Below are positions 47,187-58,261 of a stretch of DNA of 64,000 nt, piece after piece. Position 1 is the first letter of the stretch; every line of letters begins with the position of its first letter. The DNA comes from Candidatus Brachybacter algidus. Its GTDB lineage: Bacteria > Bacteroidota > Bacteroidia > Chitinophagales > Saprospiraceae. The notes beneath the pieces were generated by a model. It was given only the letters and a program-made list of their open reading frames with translations, did no database searches and had not been told where the DNA came from. The translations under genes and the position numbers were made by a program. The stretch is taken from the NCBI GenBank assembly GCA_016711705.1, contig JADJSK010000001.1, forward strand, positions 682,001-746,000, given 5' to 3'.

Positions 47187-48461
47187 TTAGAATTCTCCTT
47201 CATACAAAGGGAAACTTTCCATTTTATGATTGATCTCAGATTTCACTTTGGCGATCAATGCCTCATCACGGTTGTTCATTAATACGGTATCGATCCATTC
47301 AACTACCTGAACACAATCTGCCTCTTTGAATCCTCTGGAAGTAACAGCCGGAGCACCTATACGAATACCGGAAGTAATGGCAGGACTTTCCTGATCGAAA
47401 GGCACCATATTTTTGTTGACCGTGATATCCGCTTTGATCAAAGTGTTTTCAGCTAATTTCCCTGTGACTCCTTTGGAATGAAGATCTAGCAAGATCATAT
47501 GGTTATCAGTCCCACCACTTAGGATGTCATAACCTTTTGCTTTAAAGGCCTCTGACATAGCATGTGCATTTTTGATTACTTGACCAATATATTCTTTGTA
47601 TGAAGGTTGTAATGCCTCGTAAAAAGCAACTGCTTTAGAAGCGATTACATGTTCCAATGGTCCACCTTGCATTCCCGGAAAGACACCACTGTTTAAAACA
47701 GCAGACATTTTAACAAGTTTACCTTTGCCTGTGGTTTTTCCCCATGGATTTTCAAAGTCTTGTCCCATCATGATGATGCCGCCACGGGGGCCGCGAAGGG
47801 TTTTATGAGTGGTTGAAGTTATTATATGACAATGTGGTATCGGATTGTTCAAATAACCTGTAGCTATTAATCCTGCGGGATGAGCTATATCAGCTAGCAA
47901 GATAGCACCAACTGAGTCAGCGATCTCTCTGAATCGTTTGTAATCCCAGTCTCTGCTATAGGCTGATGCGCCACAGATTATAAGTTTTGGTTGCTCTCTT
48001 TCTGCTATTTCGGCTACCTTATCCATATTGATAAGGCCCGTTTCTTTTTCAACACCGTAAAAAGAAGGTGTATATACCTTACCCGAATAATTGACAGATG
48101 AACCATGAGAAAGGTGGCCACCATGTGATAAATCAAATCCAAGAACTTTGTCATGTGGTTGAAGACATGCAAGAAATACTGCTGCATTAGCCTGAGCACC
48201 ACTATGTGGCTGCACATTTGCAAATTCAACACCAAATAGTTCTTTTAATCTATCTATGGCAAGCTGTTCTACTTCATCCACGACTTCGCATCCACCATAA
48301 TATCTCTTACCCGGATACCCTTCGGCATACTTATTCGTAAGAACCGTGCCCATTGTTTTTATCACCTCTGCAGAGGCAAAATTTTCAGAGGCAATGAGTT
48401 CAATTCCTTCACGTTGTCTTTTAAGTTCCTTTGCCACAAGGTCTTTTATTACGGAGTCCAT
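47187..48461 (-). CDS. glyA: Serine hydroxymethyltransferase
   Basis: 424-residue PLP enzyme interconverting serine and glycine with transfer of a one-carbon unit to tetrahydrofolate. RQREGIELIASENFAS and GYPGKRYYGGCE are N-terminal signatures, DIAHPAGLIA holds the cofactor Asp, and STTHKTLRGPRGG the cofactor lysine. Length and motifs are normal. A TAGCTTTG box lies 20 bp ahead of the start. Confidence 0.97.
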   Translation of the reverse strand: MDSVIKDLVAKELKRQREGIELIASENFASAEVIKTMGTVLTNKYAEGYPGKRYYGGCEVVDEVEQLAIDRLKELFGVEFANVQPHSGAQANAAVFLACLQPHDKVLGFDLSHGGHLSHGSSVNYSGKVYTPSFYGVEKETGLINMDKVAEIAEREQPKLIICGASAYSRDWDYKRFREIADSVGAILLADIAHPAGLIATGYLNNPIPHCHIITSTTHKTLRGPRGGIIMMGQDFENPWGKTTGKGKLVKMSAVLNSGVFPGMQGGPLEHVIASKAVAFYEALQPSYKEYIGQVIKNAHAMSEAFKAKGYDILSGGTDNHMILLDLHSKGVTGKLAENTLIKADITVNKNMVPFDQESPAITSGIRIGAPAVTSRGFKEADCVQVVEWIDTVLMNNRDEALIAKVKSEINHKMESFPLYEGEF

Positions 48462-48480
48462 CTTTTTATTTTTTGTGGCG

Positions 48481-48488
48481 CAAAGCTA
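48481..48488 (-). promoter_or_regulatory. Bacteroidota -7 element for glyA
   Basis: TAGCTTTG read leftward fits TAnnTTTG, just ahead of glyA. No clear -33 partner. Confidence 0.4.
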
Positions 48489-48560
48489 ACATTTATTCAT
48501 AAATTTTGAAGTTTTGGAGTTAACCTTTGGTCGGGAAATGACGTTTATAAGAAAACCGTT

Positions 48561-48568
48561 TATATTTG
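48561..48568 (+). promoter_or_regulatory. Bacteroidota -7 element for the hypothetical lipoprotein
   Basis: TATATTTG fits TAnnTTTG, 16 bp ahead of the ATG at 48585. Confidence 0.4.
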
Positions 48569-48584
48569 TTTTCAAATACTACTT

Positions 48585-49169
48585 ATGAAATTAGTAAAAG
48601 CACTATTTATAATTTTAACTGTATCCTTTGTTGGTGCATGTTGCAAGGAAGATGAAGGTTATGGGATATTTAAGGATTCCTTTCCCGTCGAGTTTCAATT
48701 TCTTGAAATATCTAATATAACATCAACGTATATCCACACTACCTCTGGCCCCGATGTTGAGTTTACCTTACCTGAAAGAGAAGCTGAGATCAATGCAAAT
48801 TTAGTAACTGCAAAAGATCAGGTAACTTATATAAAATTACTAGGACCGGACCAATCCGAGATCAAAGGCAAACAAAAAGATGGAATAACTGAAGTTGTTC
48901 TGGAGGCTAAATATACCCAAAATGGTAAAACTTACAATTTTGAAAAAAACATCTTCACTGAGGTACTTAAATATACTTCAGAACGCGAAGCCGATACCAT
49001 GACCATGAAAGGAATTTCTTGTATCAGGTATAATAATGGAGTAAGAAAAGACAGGTCCACAGTAGTCCAGGTTTCCGGTTATACGCTGGAGGATGAGAAA
49101 GCACAGACAGAAGTTGGCGATACGCTTTATTATAGGGTGTTTGATATAAAATTATTGAAAAAAATATAA
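48585..49169 (+). CDS. Hypothetical lipoprotein
   Basis: 194 residues with a lipoprotein signal ending VGAC (C19), followed by a second Cys. The body is mixed beta with no recognised domain (FQFLEISNITSTYIH, EVVLEAKYTQNGKTYNF). Probably membrane-attached in the periplasm or at the surface. Divergent from glyA. Confidence 0.65.
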   Translation: MKLVKALFIILTVSFVGACCKEDEGYGIFKDSFPVEFQFLEISNITSTYIHTTSGPDVEFTLPEREAEINANLVTAKDQVTYIKLLGPDQSEIKGKQKDGITEVVLEAKYTQNGKTYNFEKNIFTEVLKYTSEREADTMTMKGISCIRYNNGVRKDRSTVVQVSGYTLEDEKAQTEVGDTLYYRVFDIKLLKKI

Positions 49170-49314
49170 TCATTAAATAACGTATGAAATTCATATTTAC
49201 AATTTAATACTAAAGTAGCAATAGCATAACCTATCAATTAATCTAACCCATATTATTCTTTTCACTTTCTTTTGTCACTTTTTTTCCTTCTATTTGCAAT
49301 CTAAAATAATAAAA

Positions 49315-49800
49315 GTGGCCAAAGTCGTATTATCTCTCGGTAGCAACATAGAACCTCGCCTGACAAATATTCAGGAAGCATATCTCAAACTTTCCAGATT
49401 GGCAAAGACAAAACCAAAGTCATCTTCTGTTTATATAACTCAACCTCATGGATTTGAATCAGAAAATGAATTTCTAAATCAAGTGATTTTCATGGAGACT
49501 GGACTAAGCCCTGATGATATGTTAACAAACATTACTCAGATAGAAAAATCCATGGGCAGAGTCAGGAGCGAAAAAGGTATAAGTGATCGAAATATTGACA
49601 TCGACATACTTTTCTACAACAACGAAGTTATTAACAAGAAAAATCTTCAAGTTCCACATCCTCGCATTCAGGAAAGGGGCTTTATATTAACCCCTCTTTT
49701 GGATATTATCCCTGATTACATTCACCCGGTATTGAATAAATCAATTTGGGAATTGTACGATGAATGCAAGGATATGGGAGAAGTAAGGATGATGGAGTAA
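49315..49800 (+). CDS. folK: 2-amino-4-hydroxy-6-hydroxymethyldihydropteridine pyrophosphokinase
   Basis: Transfers pyrophosphate from ATP to the pterin in folate synthesis. About 161 residues: VVLSLGSNIEPRLTNI, TQPHGFESENEFLNQV, and the metal-binding and signature RNIDIDILFYN, followed by VPHPRIQERGFIL. I prefer the GTG at 49315 to a TTG seven codons earlier, since the family begins a few residues before LSLGSN; both are weak starts. The deoxynucleoside kinase gene follows after a repeat-rich 86 bp. Confidence 0.92.
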   Translation: MAKVVLSLGSNIEPRLTNIQEAYLKLSRLAKTKPKSSSVYITQPHGFESENEFLNQVIFMETGLSPDDMLTNITQIEKSMGRVRSEKGISDRNIDIDILFYNNEVINKKNLQVPHPRIQERGFILTPLLDIIPDYIHPVLNKSIWELYDECKDMGEVRMME

Positions 49801-49886
49801 GGTTAAAGTCAGAAGTCAGAAATCAGAAGTAAGAGATAAGAAGTCAGAAGTCAGAGATAAGAAATTGGAAGTTAGAAATAGCGAAA

Positions 49887-50522
49887 TTGAAGTATAATTT
49901 TATTTGCATTGAAGGTAATATTGGGAGTGGGAAGACGACTTTGACCAAAATGCTTTCTGCTGAAAATAATGCATTGGCAATACTTGAGAGATTTGACGAA
50001 AATCCATTCCTCATAGCTTTCTATGAAGACAAAGAAAGATTTGCATTTCCTGTGGAGGTTTTTTTCTTGTCTGAGCGACACAAGCAAATGCAACAAGAAT
50101 TGAGCGTCAGCAATATGTTTCATGACATAATAATTGCTGATTATTGTTTTCATAAAACTGTTTTATTCGCTCAGGAAAACTTAAATGATCAGGAATACGG
50201 CTTATTTTACAAACTATATAGCCAACTAAATCAACAACTGATCCAACCAGAGTTGATCATTTACCTTCATAGACCTGTCGAATCATTGCTTAAAAATATA
50301 GCCAAGCGAAATAGAGAATTTGAGAAAAAAATTCAACCTGAATACTTATCGGGGATATCTCAAGCCTATTTAAATTACTTTTCATCAATCAAAGACATAC
50401 CTGTTTATGTGATCCACATAGATGATCTTGATTTTGAAAATGATACCTTAATATACGAAAAAATAAAGGATATAATAAGTACTGATGAGGGTCTTATCGG
50501 TAGGAAAGATTTTTATCTATGA
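49887..50522 (+). CDS. Deoxynucleoside kinase
   Basis: 211 residues with P-loop GNIGSGKTTLT at residues about 10-20, FDENPFLIAFYEDK, and a DYCFHKTVLFA block with a LIYLHRPVESLLKNI near the lid. Bacteroidota often place such a dNK right after folK, as here. It phosphorylates deoxyadenosine or deoxyguanosine-type nucleosides in salvage. The start is a TTG directly ahead of KYNFICIEG; no ATG gives a better N-terminus. The gap before it is a TTAGAAG/AGTCAGA-type repeat. Confidence 0.88.
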   Translation: MKYNFICIEGNIGSGKTTLTKMLSAENNALAILERFDENPFLIAFYEDKERFAFPVEVFFLSERHKQMQQELSVSNMFHDIIIADYCFHKTVLFAQENLNDQEYGLFYKLYSQLNQQLIQPELIIYLHRPVESLLKNIAKRNREFEKKIQPEYLSGISQAYLNYFSSIKDIPVYVIHIDDLDFENDTLIYEKIKDIISTDEGLIGRKDFYL

Positions 50523-50600
50523 TGGATTATAGATCTAAAATGAAACTCATTTTATTGGTCTTTTTTTAAATTCTCTACGGTCAAACACTCTTAAAAATTA

Positions 50601-50637
50601 AAAAAGGACATCTTTATTCAAGATATCCTTTTATTTC
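50601..50637. terminator. Bidirectional terminator
   Basis: AAAGGACATCTT pairs with AAGATATCCTTT (one mismatch) across a short loop; an A-run precedes and a T-rich run follows. It serves both the rightward dNK gene and the leftward small-protein gene. Confidence 0.75.
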
Positions 50638-50656
50638 TAATAAGCCGATTTGCTAC

Positions 50657-50815
50657 TTAAACCCAATCCATTGCATAAGCAAAAGAGGTCAATTGGAATG
50701 GGAGTACTACCCAAAAGAAGGTAGGTACATATATTAACATGGCGATAATGATTACCGTAGATACAGCAAATATCATCCATTGTTTTGATGCGTTTTTCTT
50801 TTCTTCCTGACTCAT
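50657..50815 (-). CDS. Small single-span membrane protein
   Basis: 52 residues starting MSQEEKKNASKQWMIF, then one hydrophobic helix (AVSTVIIIAMLIYVPTFFWVV) and a polar end (FAYAMDWV). The lysine-rich start, a helix and an ATG preceded by an A-rich stretch look like real coding DNA; a terminator lies right after the stop. Function unknown. A longer open frame in another register over the same DNA is cysteine-rich and not protein-like. Confidence 0.7.
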   Translation of the reverse strand: MSQEEKKNASKQWMIFAVSTVIIIAMLIYVPTFFWVVLPFQLTSFAYAMDWV

Positions 50816-51199
50816 GATCTTTATTTATAAGGCAAAGATAACAAATCAAGGTTCATATATAAATATTTTTGAAAATATTTTGAATTGAAAAGCACCTTAT
50901 AAAAATTAGAGAATGGTTTGAGAGCCTACCCTACCATAGTTCTAAAATAAACAACTTCATTTTGTTCTAATTACATATTACATTATTATTAATATATTAA
51001 TTTCCTATATTATATAAAATCCATTGTATCTTTATTGTACCGTAAACCTAAATAATATAAGGGTTTCGACGTTATCTAAACTAAAATACTTCATTTCTAC
51101 ACCAATAATTTTCTGTATAATTAATCCTAAACTTTAAATAACAGCATTTAAACAATTAATTGTTAATACAATACATCCTTAAAATAAAAACTTTCTACC
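50816..51199. other. AT-rich gap upstream of the macroglobulin gene
   Basis: Apart from a TATCTTTA box at about 51026-51033, close to TAnnTTTG, I see nothing convincing here. It should contain the promoters of both flanking genes. Confidence 0.45.
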
Positions 51200-54100
51200 A
51201 TGTTCAACAAACAATTTCTTTCCTACACTTTTATTTTACTTTTGGTTTGTACCTTATTTTCCTGCAAAAAAGCTAAGATTAATGCAGAAAAGAATCCATA
51301 CGTTTTTGCAAACACCTCAGGTGTAATATCGAAAAATCAACCAATAAAAGTCGTTTTCGCCAATAATATGGTTGAAAAAAAGTCTGTTGGTGGATACGTT
51401 GAATCAGATGCATTCACCATTTCACCAAGTGTAGAAGGTAAGGCTATTTGGCAGGATGAAAAAACACTAATCTTCAAACCAACTGAATCATTTGAAAGTA
51501 ATAAAAGCTATGACGTATCTATAAATATCGGCAAAATACATGATAACGTCCCTGGAGAATTTAAGAATTTTAATTTTTCACTTCAAACCATAAAACAAGA
51601 TTATTCTGTACAATGGAATGGCTGGGAGACTGTTTCTTCTTCGGATTACGCTGCTACCAATTATAAAGGTAAAATCCTAACTGCTGATGCAGATGAAAAT
51701 AAAAATATTGAATCAATTGTTAAACCACAAACCGGCAATGTAAAATGGGCTCACAGCAATGATGGGCTTACGCACGACTTCGTCATTAGTGGATTGAGCA
51801 GAAATAACAGTGAACAGAAAATCAAAGTTGAATTAAATGGAGAATCCATTTCTGTACCTGCTAAATCGACTCAGGATCTTAAGATGGCACCAATTGGCAC
51901 TTTTGAAGTGCATGATATCTTCTTCAACAATGAAGATGACTTCTATTTTATCGTAAATTTTTCTGATCCTATTCTTACAACACAGGACCTTGCAGGTTTA
52001 ATCACTATTCAGGATTATGATCAACTGATCACATATGCAGTTCAAGGTAATAATATTAAAGTTTTTCCAGCTACAAGAATCACAGGAAATCAAACTGTCA
52101 ATGTCAGTCCTTCTATTAAAAATACACATGAAGAAGCCTTAGGCAAGCCTTGGTCAAAGCAAGTAAATTTCATGGATACCAAACCAGCTGTTAGATTCGT
52201 CAATAAAGGTAACATCATGCCAGAAAATGATGGCCTTATCCTTCCTTTCGAAGCTATCAATCTAAATGCTATTGATATAGAAGTTGTTAAAATATATTCC
52301 AATAACATTCTTCAATATTACCAAACTTATTCAGGATATGAAGATGATTATGATGTTAATCGTGTTGGAAACATTGTCCTTCAACAAAAAATACAGCTTT
52401 CAAGTCTTAATTCGGCAATCAATAAATCCTCCTGGGTGAAATATGGTCTTGATCTCAATAAGCTTATTACTACTGACAAAAATGCAATATACCAGATCAG
52501 ACTTGGCTTTAGAAATGCATACTCTACATACAATTGCACAGGAGATAAAGTAACGTGGGAAGAGAAAGCGCTAGAACCTATGAGGCAAAGTTATGATGAG
52601 CCAATAGAAAGCTTTTATGACAACAACTATAATGGTTTTGCCACTGATTTCAGTTATGATGACTACAATTATGAAGACAGAAATAATCCATGCAAGTCAA
52701 TGTACTATAGTAAAGAACATTTTGCAGTGCAAAGTGTCTACAAATCTTCAATTGGGTTAATCGCGAAAGGAAATGACCAAGGAGAATTTTTCTCAGTGAC
52801 CACTGATCTTATCACTGCTAAAGCATTAGGCGGTGCTGAGGTAACCTATTATGATTACCAGCAACAAGTTATAAATAAAGGTTCAAGTGACGGTGACGGA
52901 ATACTAAAGGTTAAATTGGACAGAAAGCCCTTCATGGTCATCGCGGAGAAAGGAGAAGAGAAAAGTTATTTGCTACTGGACGATGGAAAGTCTCTATCCC
53001 TAAGTAAGTTTGACGTCACGGGTGAAGAATATCAGAAGGGACTTAAGGCATATTTATACGCTGAAAGAGGTGTTTGGAGACCCGGTGATTCGATTTTCCT
53101 TAATTGTATTATTGAAGACAAAGCATCTACATTACCTGTCAGACATCCGATACAGCTGGAATGGCGCGACCCAAGAAATGTGGTTGTTTCAAAAACTATT
53201 TTTAATTATAAGAAGGGCGAGATCATTCCTATGCATTTGGCCACTACAAGTGAATCTCCAACAGGTGTTTGGGCGGCAAGTGTAAAAGTTGGGGGAGCAA
53301 CTTTTACGAAACTTCTCAATGTAGAAACTATCAAACCCAATAGGCTTAAAATCAATTTCGAAGCTGATAAAGGTAGCTTAATGGCAGGAACATCTTCTGT
53401 CAGTGCTAAGTTAAACAGTACATGGCTGATCGGCACTGTAGCAGCCAATTTGAGAGCTGTCATAGATGCCAATCTAAGATCCTCCTCTACTCCATTTCCT
53501 TCATATGAAGACTTTGCATTTATTAATGAAGGAAGTGATCAATCATTCCAACGTACAGTTTTTGATGGAAACACAGACGACGGTGGCAATGCGAATCTTA
53601 CTATGCAAATTAATCCAAATGAAGATATTAAGCAAATAAGTAAAGTAGTGTTTAAAACTACGGTATTTGAACCCGGAGGCAACTTCAGCATCGATTATAC
53701 AACAGGAACATATTCCCCATATAAAACATATGTGGGTGTCAAATTGCCCAGCAATCAATGGGGAGAACCAACTATCGAAGAAGGAAAAAATGCGGATATA
53801 ACAGGCGTTGCTCTTAACCAATTCGGAAAGCCAATTTCCAATGTCAATATGACTGTGACAATCTACAAGGTAGATTGGAGATGGTGGTGGGAAGGCGGAT
53901 ACAGCGACGCTTCATATTATACAGGAAATTTCAATTCAGTTCCTATCAAAACTATTACTAAAAAGACAGGTACAAATGGCAAAGTATCGATGGATTTCAA
54001 ACCTTCGACTTGGGGACGATATTTTGTTAAAGTTACTTCAGATGCAAGTCCTCACACTACAGGTTCTTTCTTTTATTCAGGATATCCTGACTATGCCAGT

Positions 54101-56749
54101 CTCGATCAAATGGCAAATATCGCCACATCTCTTCCATTGGGAATGGACAAAAAGACGGTTAAAATTGGTGAAGATATCAATCTTAGTTTTTCATCTCCCT
54201 CAAATAGCCGTGCCTTAATAACAATTGAAAATGGAAATAGCTTAGTTAGTCATCAATGGGTGGATTGTAAGGAAGGTGCTAATAAAATTAGTATTAAGAC
54301 CACAGATGAGATGGGCTCCAATTGCTACGCATTTGTCACTTTAATTCAGCCTCATAATCAATCCGGAAATGACCTTCCTCTTAGGATGTATGGTGTACTT
54401 CCATTTAAAATTGAAAATCCTGGCCTGATTCTTAAACCTGTTTTGGAAATACCTGGTGAGATTCAGCCTGATAAAAAAGTAGATTTCACTGTATCTGAAA
54501 AAGATGGAAAAGCAATGTCATATACTATTGCGATTGTCGATGAAGGATTATTGGACATAACAAAATTTAAAACGCCTAATCCATATGATCATTTTTATGC
54601 AAAATCAGCGCTTGCTATTAGAACTTGGGATTTATTTGACTATGTGATCGGCGCATATGGTGGTCGTCTCGCAAATATTTTTGCAGTTGGTGGCGATATG
54701 GCTGCTGCACAAGTAGAAGGAGCTCCAAAGGCGAATAGATTCATACCTGCTGTAGTAAATCTTGGTCCATTTATATTGAAAAAAGGTGAAAAGGCAAAAC
54801 ACAGTTTTTCAATACCGAATTATATGGGGTCAGTCAGAGCTATGGTTGTGGCTTGCAATGAAAAGGCATTTGGTTCAATCAATCAAAGCATCAAAGTGAT
54901 AAAACCTTTAATGGTGTCAACTACGCTTCCTCGAGTTTTAAGTCCAGGAGAAACTTTCAACGTTCCAGTCAATGTTTTCGTAACAAAATCTAACATTAGA
55001 GATGTTAAAGTCAATATATTAGACAAATAAAATAACTTAATACCACAATCAGCTTGAGGACAAAATCTTGTTTTTGAAGGACCCGGTGAGAAAATGTTAT
55101 ACTTTCCTGTTTCCGTAGGTAATAAAGAGGGTCGATCTATTATTCAAATTACTGCAGAAAGTGGCAAAGAACTTACAAGGGAGACAATTGAGATCGAGGT
55201 TCGTAATCCCAATATGCCTATAACAGTCTCTAAAGACTATGTGATTGCTGCAGGGCAAAGCATGGATATTGGTGCAGAAAAGGTAGGTATGGATGGCACA
55301 AATACGACTACACTAGAATTTTCAACTTTCCCATCAATGAATATTGCCAAAAATCTTGATCAGCTGATCGATTATCCATATGGATGCCTTGAACAAACTA
55401 TTTCAAAGGCTTTCCCTCAGTTGTTCCTCAATGATGTCGTACCATTGACTCAGACCAATAAGGACAAGATTAAATCCATGGTAGATATAGCCATCAGCAA
55501 GATTTCTAATTTTCAGAATTCGGAAGGTTGGTTCAGCTATTGGCCTGGAAGTGATTATGTAGACCAATATACTTCCAATTATGCCGGTCATTTTATGATA
55601 GAAGCTAAAAAAGCAGGTTATAACATTCCACAAGGTACTTATGACAGTTGGCTTAATAACCAGAAGAAAATTGCTAAACTTTGGCAACCTAAACAGTTGG
55701 CTGCAGGTTTGTATGCGCACAATGCAGATATAGATCAAGCTTACCGATTGTATACTCTTGCACTAGCAGGGAGTCCTGAACTTGGTTCGATGAATCAATT
55801 AAAAGAATTAAAAACACTTTCCAATCCAAGTAAATTTTACTTAGCCGCATCTTACGCAATAATAGGCAAAAAGGACGTTTCAAAAGCATTGCTTGCCCAA
55901 GCAAATAAAGACGTTCCAAAATATGCTGAATTTGGGTATACATTCGGTTCCGACCTCAGAGACCAAGCTATACTGTTAAATGCGCTTGTATCGGTAGAAG
56001 ATAAGTTAAATGCAGCAAATGTAGCAAAATCCATGGCAACAAAAATGGGTAGCGGCAGCTGGTATGCTACTTATAGCCTATCCTATGGCCTTTGGTCAGT
56101 AGCTAAGTATTTGAAAAAATATCCACCTTCTTCTGGAATCAATGCAACTTATACGATGGGTGGAAAGGCAATATCATTAAACGAAACAAAATCTACATAT
56201 TATGTTCAATTTGGTTCTAAGCAAAATGTTCAGAATTCAAAGATTGTAAACAAAGGTTCTGGTGTATTATATGTAACCATGGTTCAAAAAGGCAAACCAG
56301 CATTGACCGATCAGACTAAACAGGCTGACAATATATCTGTTTCCATAAACTATACCGACAAAAATGGTAACGCATTAAATCCTGCTAACATCAAAAAGGG
56401 GACAGAGTTTTACACATCTGCTACCGTTACAAATATTTCAAATTATTCAATAGAAATACAGGAATTAGCCCTTACCCAGATCTTTCCATCTGGCTGGGAG
56501 ATAGTCAATGACAGAATGCAGGAAGGAATGATAGATCCGAACAATGGTGCTTATTATGATTATGCAGATATTAGAGACGATAGAGTGAATTATTTCTTTG
56601 ATCTTCGACCAAGTAGTTCAAAAACATTTAAAACTAAACTTATAGCAGCCTATAGCGGTAAAAGTTTTGTTCCAGCTACAACATGCAGTGCAATGTATAA
56701 TAATACGGTAAGTGCAAGAGTACCGGGAATGTGGGTGGCAGTGGAATAG
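51200..56749 (+). CDS. Bacterial alpha-2-macroglobulin lipoprotein, interrupted by two in-frame stops
   Basis: About 1,850 residues in a single frame. Signal peptide ending LFSC (lipoprotein), then a series of beta-sandwich (MG) domains, including FVNKGNIMPENDGLI and RGVWRPGDSIFLNCII, a bait-like linker, and the thioester CLEQ in DYPYGCLEQTISKAF, followed by the helical TED toroid (WLNNQKKIAKLWQPKQLAAGLYA) and a C-terminal MG domain. Such proteins trap proteases at the cell envelope. Two stops break the frame: TAA at 55028-55030 and TGA at 55055-55057, 27 bp apart, in the linker between KVNILDK and GQNLVFEGPGEKMLYF. The frame is the same on both sides, so substitutions rather than a frameshift are implied. 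PBP1C, its usual neighbour, is absent. Confidence 0.9.
55028..55057 (+). other. Double in-frame stop within macroglobulin gene
   Basis: TAA and TGA nine codons apart in the same frame as the flanking macroglobulin coding sequence; the codons between read NNLIPQSA. Confidence 0.9.
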
Positions 56750-57106
56750 TTGAAGATGGGTGATGAGTAATGAGTAATGGGTAATGGGTAATGGGTAATG
56801 GGTAATAACTTCGATTGAATAGTTGTACTTAATGATGGGCATTAGGGCAAGGATTGAGTTGATTTTCAATGATCTTTTACGGAATCATTCTAATTTCTGA
56901 TTTCTGATTTCTGATTTCTAATTTTAAATCAGTGAAATCATAATAATCATTTAAATCAGTGGTTCAGACGAATAGGTAATGGGTAATAAGTAATGGGTAA
57001 TAAGCGCGGGCGGAACTTCTTGATATAATTATTGGGCAGCTAATAATTGAAGTAAAGAAGTTCGTTTGCGGAAATCATTCTAATTTCTAATTTCTGATTT
57101 CTAATT
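56750..57106. other. 357-bp gap of quasi-periodic repeats
   Basis: No gene found. Tracts: GAGTAATGAGTAATGGGTAAT-type words (units of GGTAAT) at about 56760-56805, TTCTAATTTCTGATTTCTG-type words (units of TTCTGAT) at about 56887-56925, GGTAATGGGTAATAAG-type at about 56973-57003, and TTCTAATTTCTAATTTC at about 57074-57105. These run to the stop of the PhyH gene. Confidence 0.75.
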
Positions 57107-58132
57107 TTAAATCCATACTTCATTTACCTCTGCGTCCAAGGGTGCGTAATTAATATATTGTACAAACCTGGGTAATTCGGAAGAATTTGGGCTGCTTCCA
57201 TGCGGTAATGCCTGGTGCCAGATAATAAAATCACCTGCCTTCGCTTCAATGGGTTTTGTCCCCAAAGCGTAAATGTCTTCGTTACGTGGATTTACTGATG
57301 GTGGTAAACTTCCTAACCATGATTCTATTTTATTATGAAATCCTGGAACTAATGTAAAAACTCCTTGATTGGAAGCGGTATCTGCTAAATATAAAATACC
57401 CTGTAACCCAAAAGGAATAGGCATTGCGAGACTTACATCCCAATGCATCTTTGGTCCTGGAAATTTCCAAGAGGAGGTTTCCGGCGGATTAAAACCTACT
57501 CTATCAGTATTGACCCAAAGATCTTTTCTTGACCATAACTGTTCGTATGCTTTTCTGATCTTTGCTGATAATCGATTTTTCTCTAAAGCAGGATGCTGAA
57601 AGAGTTGGACCATGATTCCCTGACGAGCAGGGTGATCATTGTACCATGTTGAAGGATCATCTCTTTCGATATCGATAAAATCACAAATGGCATTGATTGT
57701 ATCTTCGCAATCTTGGCCGGATATAACATTTCTAATAATTAAATATCCATTTTCATTCCAGAAACTAATATCGGATTCATCCAAGAATTTTTCAATTTCT
57801 CCTTCCACAATTCCATTTTCTCGATTATGTATATATCTGTTGAATTGTTCAATTTTTTCCTTAGGCAACTCGCCATTATTTATAGAAAGTACCCAGTTCT
57901 CAAAATCATTGAAATCCTTTAATGTATTATATATTTCTTTTAGAGTTTGCTCCAAACCCAATCCTAGTGCAGACAAAAGAGTAATATCAATATTCCATTC
58001 TTCAGGAAAAGCATCAGATGCTAAAGAACCATCCTTTTTAAGCTGACATTTTTGCCAGTAACGTTTCAAGTGCATTACACCCAAATTACCGATCTCAATT
58101 GAATCAGAAATATTAATTATTCTTTTACTCAT
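57107..58132 (-). CDS. Phytanoyl-CoA dioxygenase (PhyH) family protein
   Basis: 341 residues. N-terminal 120 residues are helical and of unknown role. The PhyH jelly-roll follows: FWNENGYLIIRNVISGQD, then the iron-binding HxD in MHWDVSLAMP and the distal His in IIWHQALPHGSSPNSS with a 2-oxoglutarate-binding Arg (LPRFVQYIN). An Fe(II)/2OG hydroxylase acting on an unknown substrate. It is divergent from a second 2OG oxygenase, PKHD, whose start is 129 bp away. Confidence 0.88.
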   Translation of the reverse strand: MSKRIINISDSIEIGNLGVMHLKRYWQKCQLKKDGSLASDAFPEEWNIDITLLSALGLGLEQTLKEIYNTLKDFNDFENWVLSINNGELPKEKIEQFNRYIHNRENGIVEGEIEKFLDESDISFWNENGYLIIRNVISGQDCEDTINAICDFIDIERDDPSTWYNDHPARQGIMVQLFQHPALEKNRLSAKIRKAYEQLWSRKDLWVNTDRVGFNPPETSSWKFPGPKMHWDVSLAMPIPFGLQGILYLADTASNQGVFTLVPGFHNKIESWLGSLPPSVNPRNEDIYALGTKPIEAKAGDFIIWHQALPHGSSPNSSELPRFVQYINYAPLDAEVNEVWI

Positions 58133-58261
58133 TGCAAGAAATGTACAGAAATAAAGGTATAAATACTTTGGTAATAGAATGAAAATATTTAAAATATTAT
58201 ATTCGAAGTGAAAGATATTTATAGGCTATATTTACCTATTATTAATTTTTAAACACAGACA

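Noticed and set aside
50637..50849. 70-codon frame on the minus strand over the small membrane protein
   Set aside because: Cys/His-rich unlikely protein; the 52-codon frame in another register has better start, composition and stop placement.
57639..58046. 135-codon frame opposite the PhyH gene
   Set aside because: Covered on the other strand by a gene with clear iron-site motifs; this frame shows only shadow composition.
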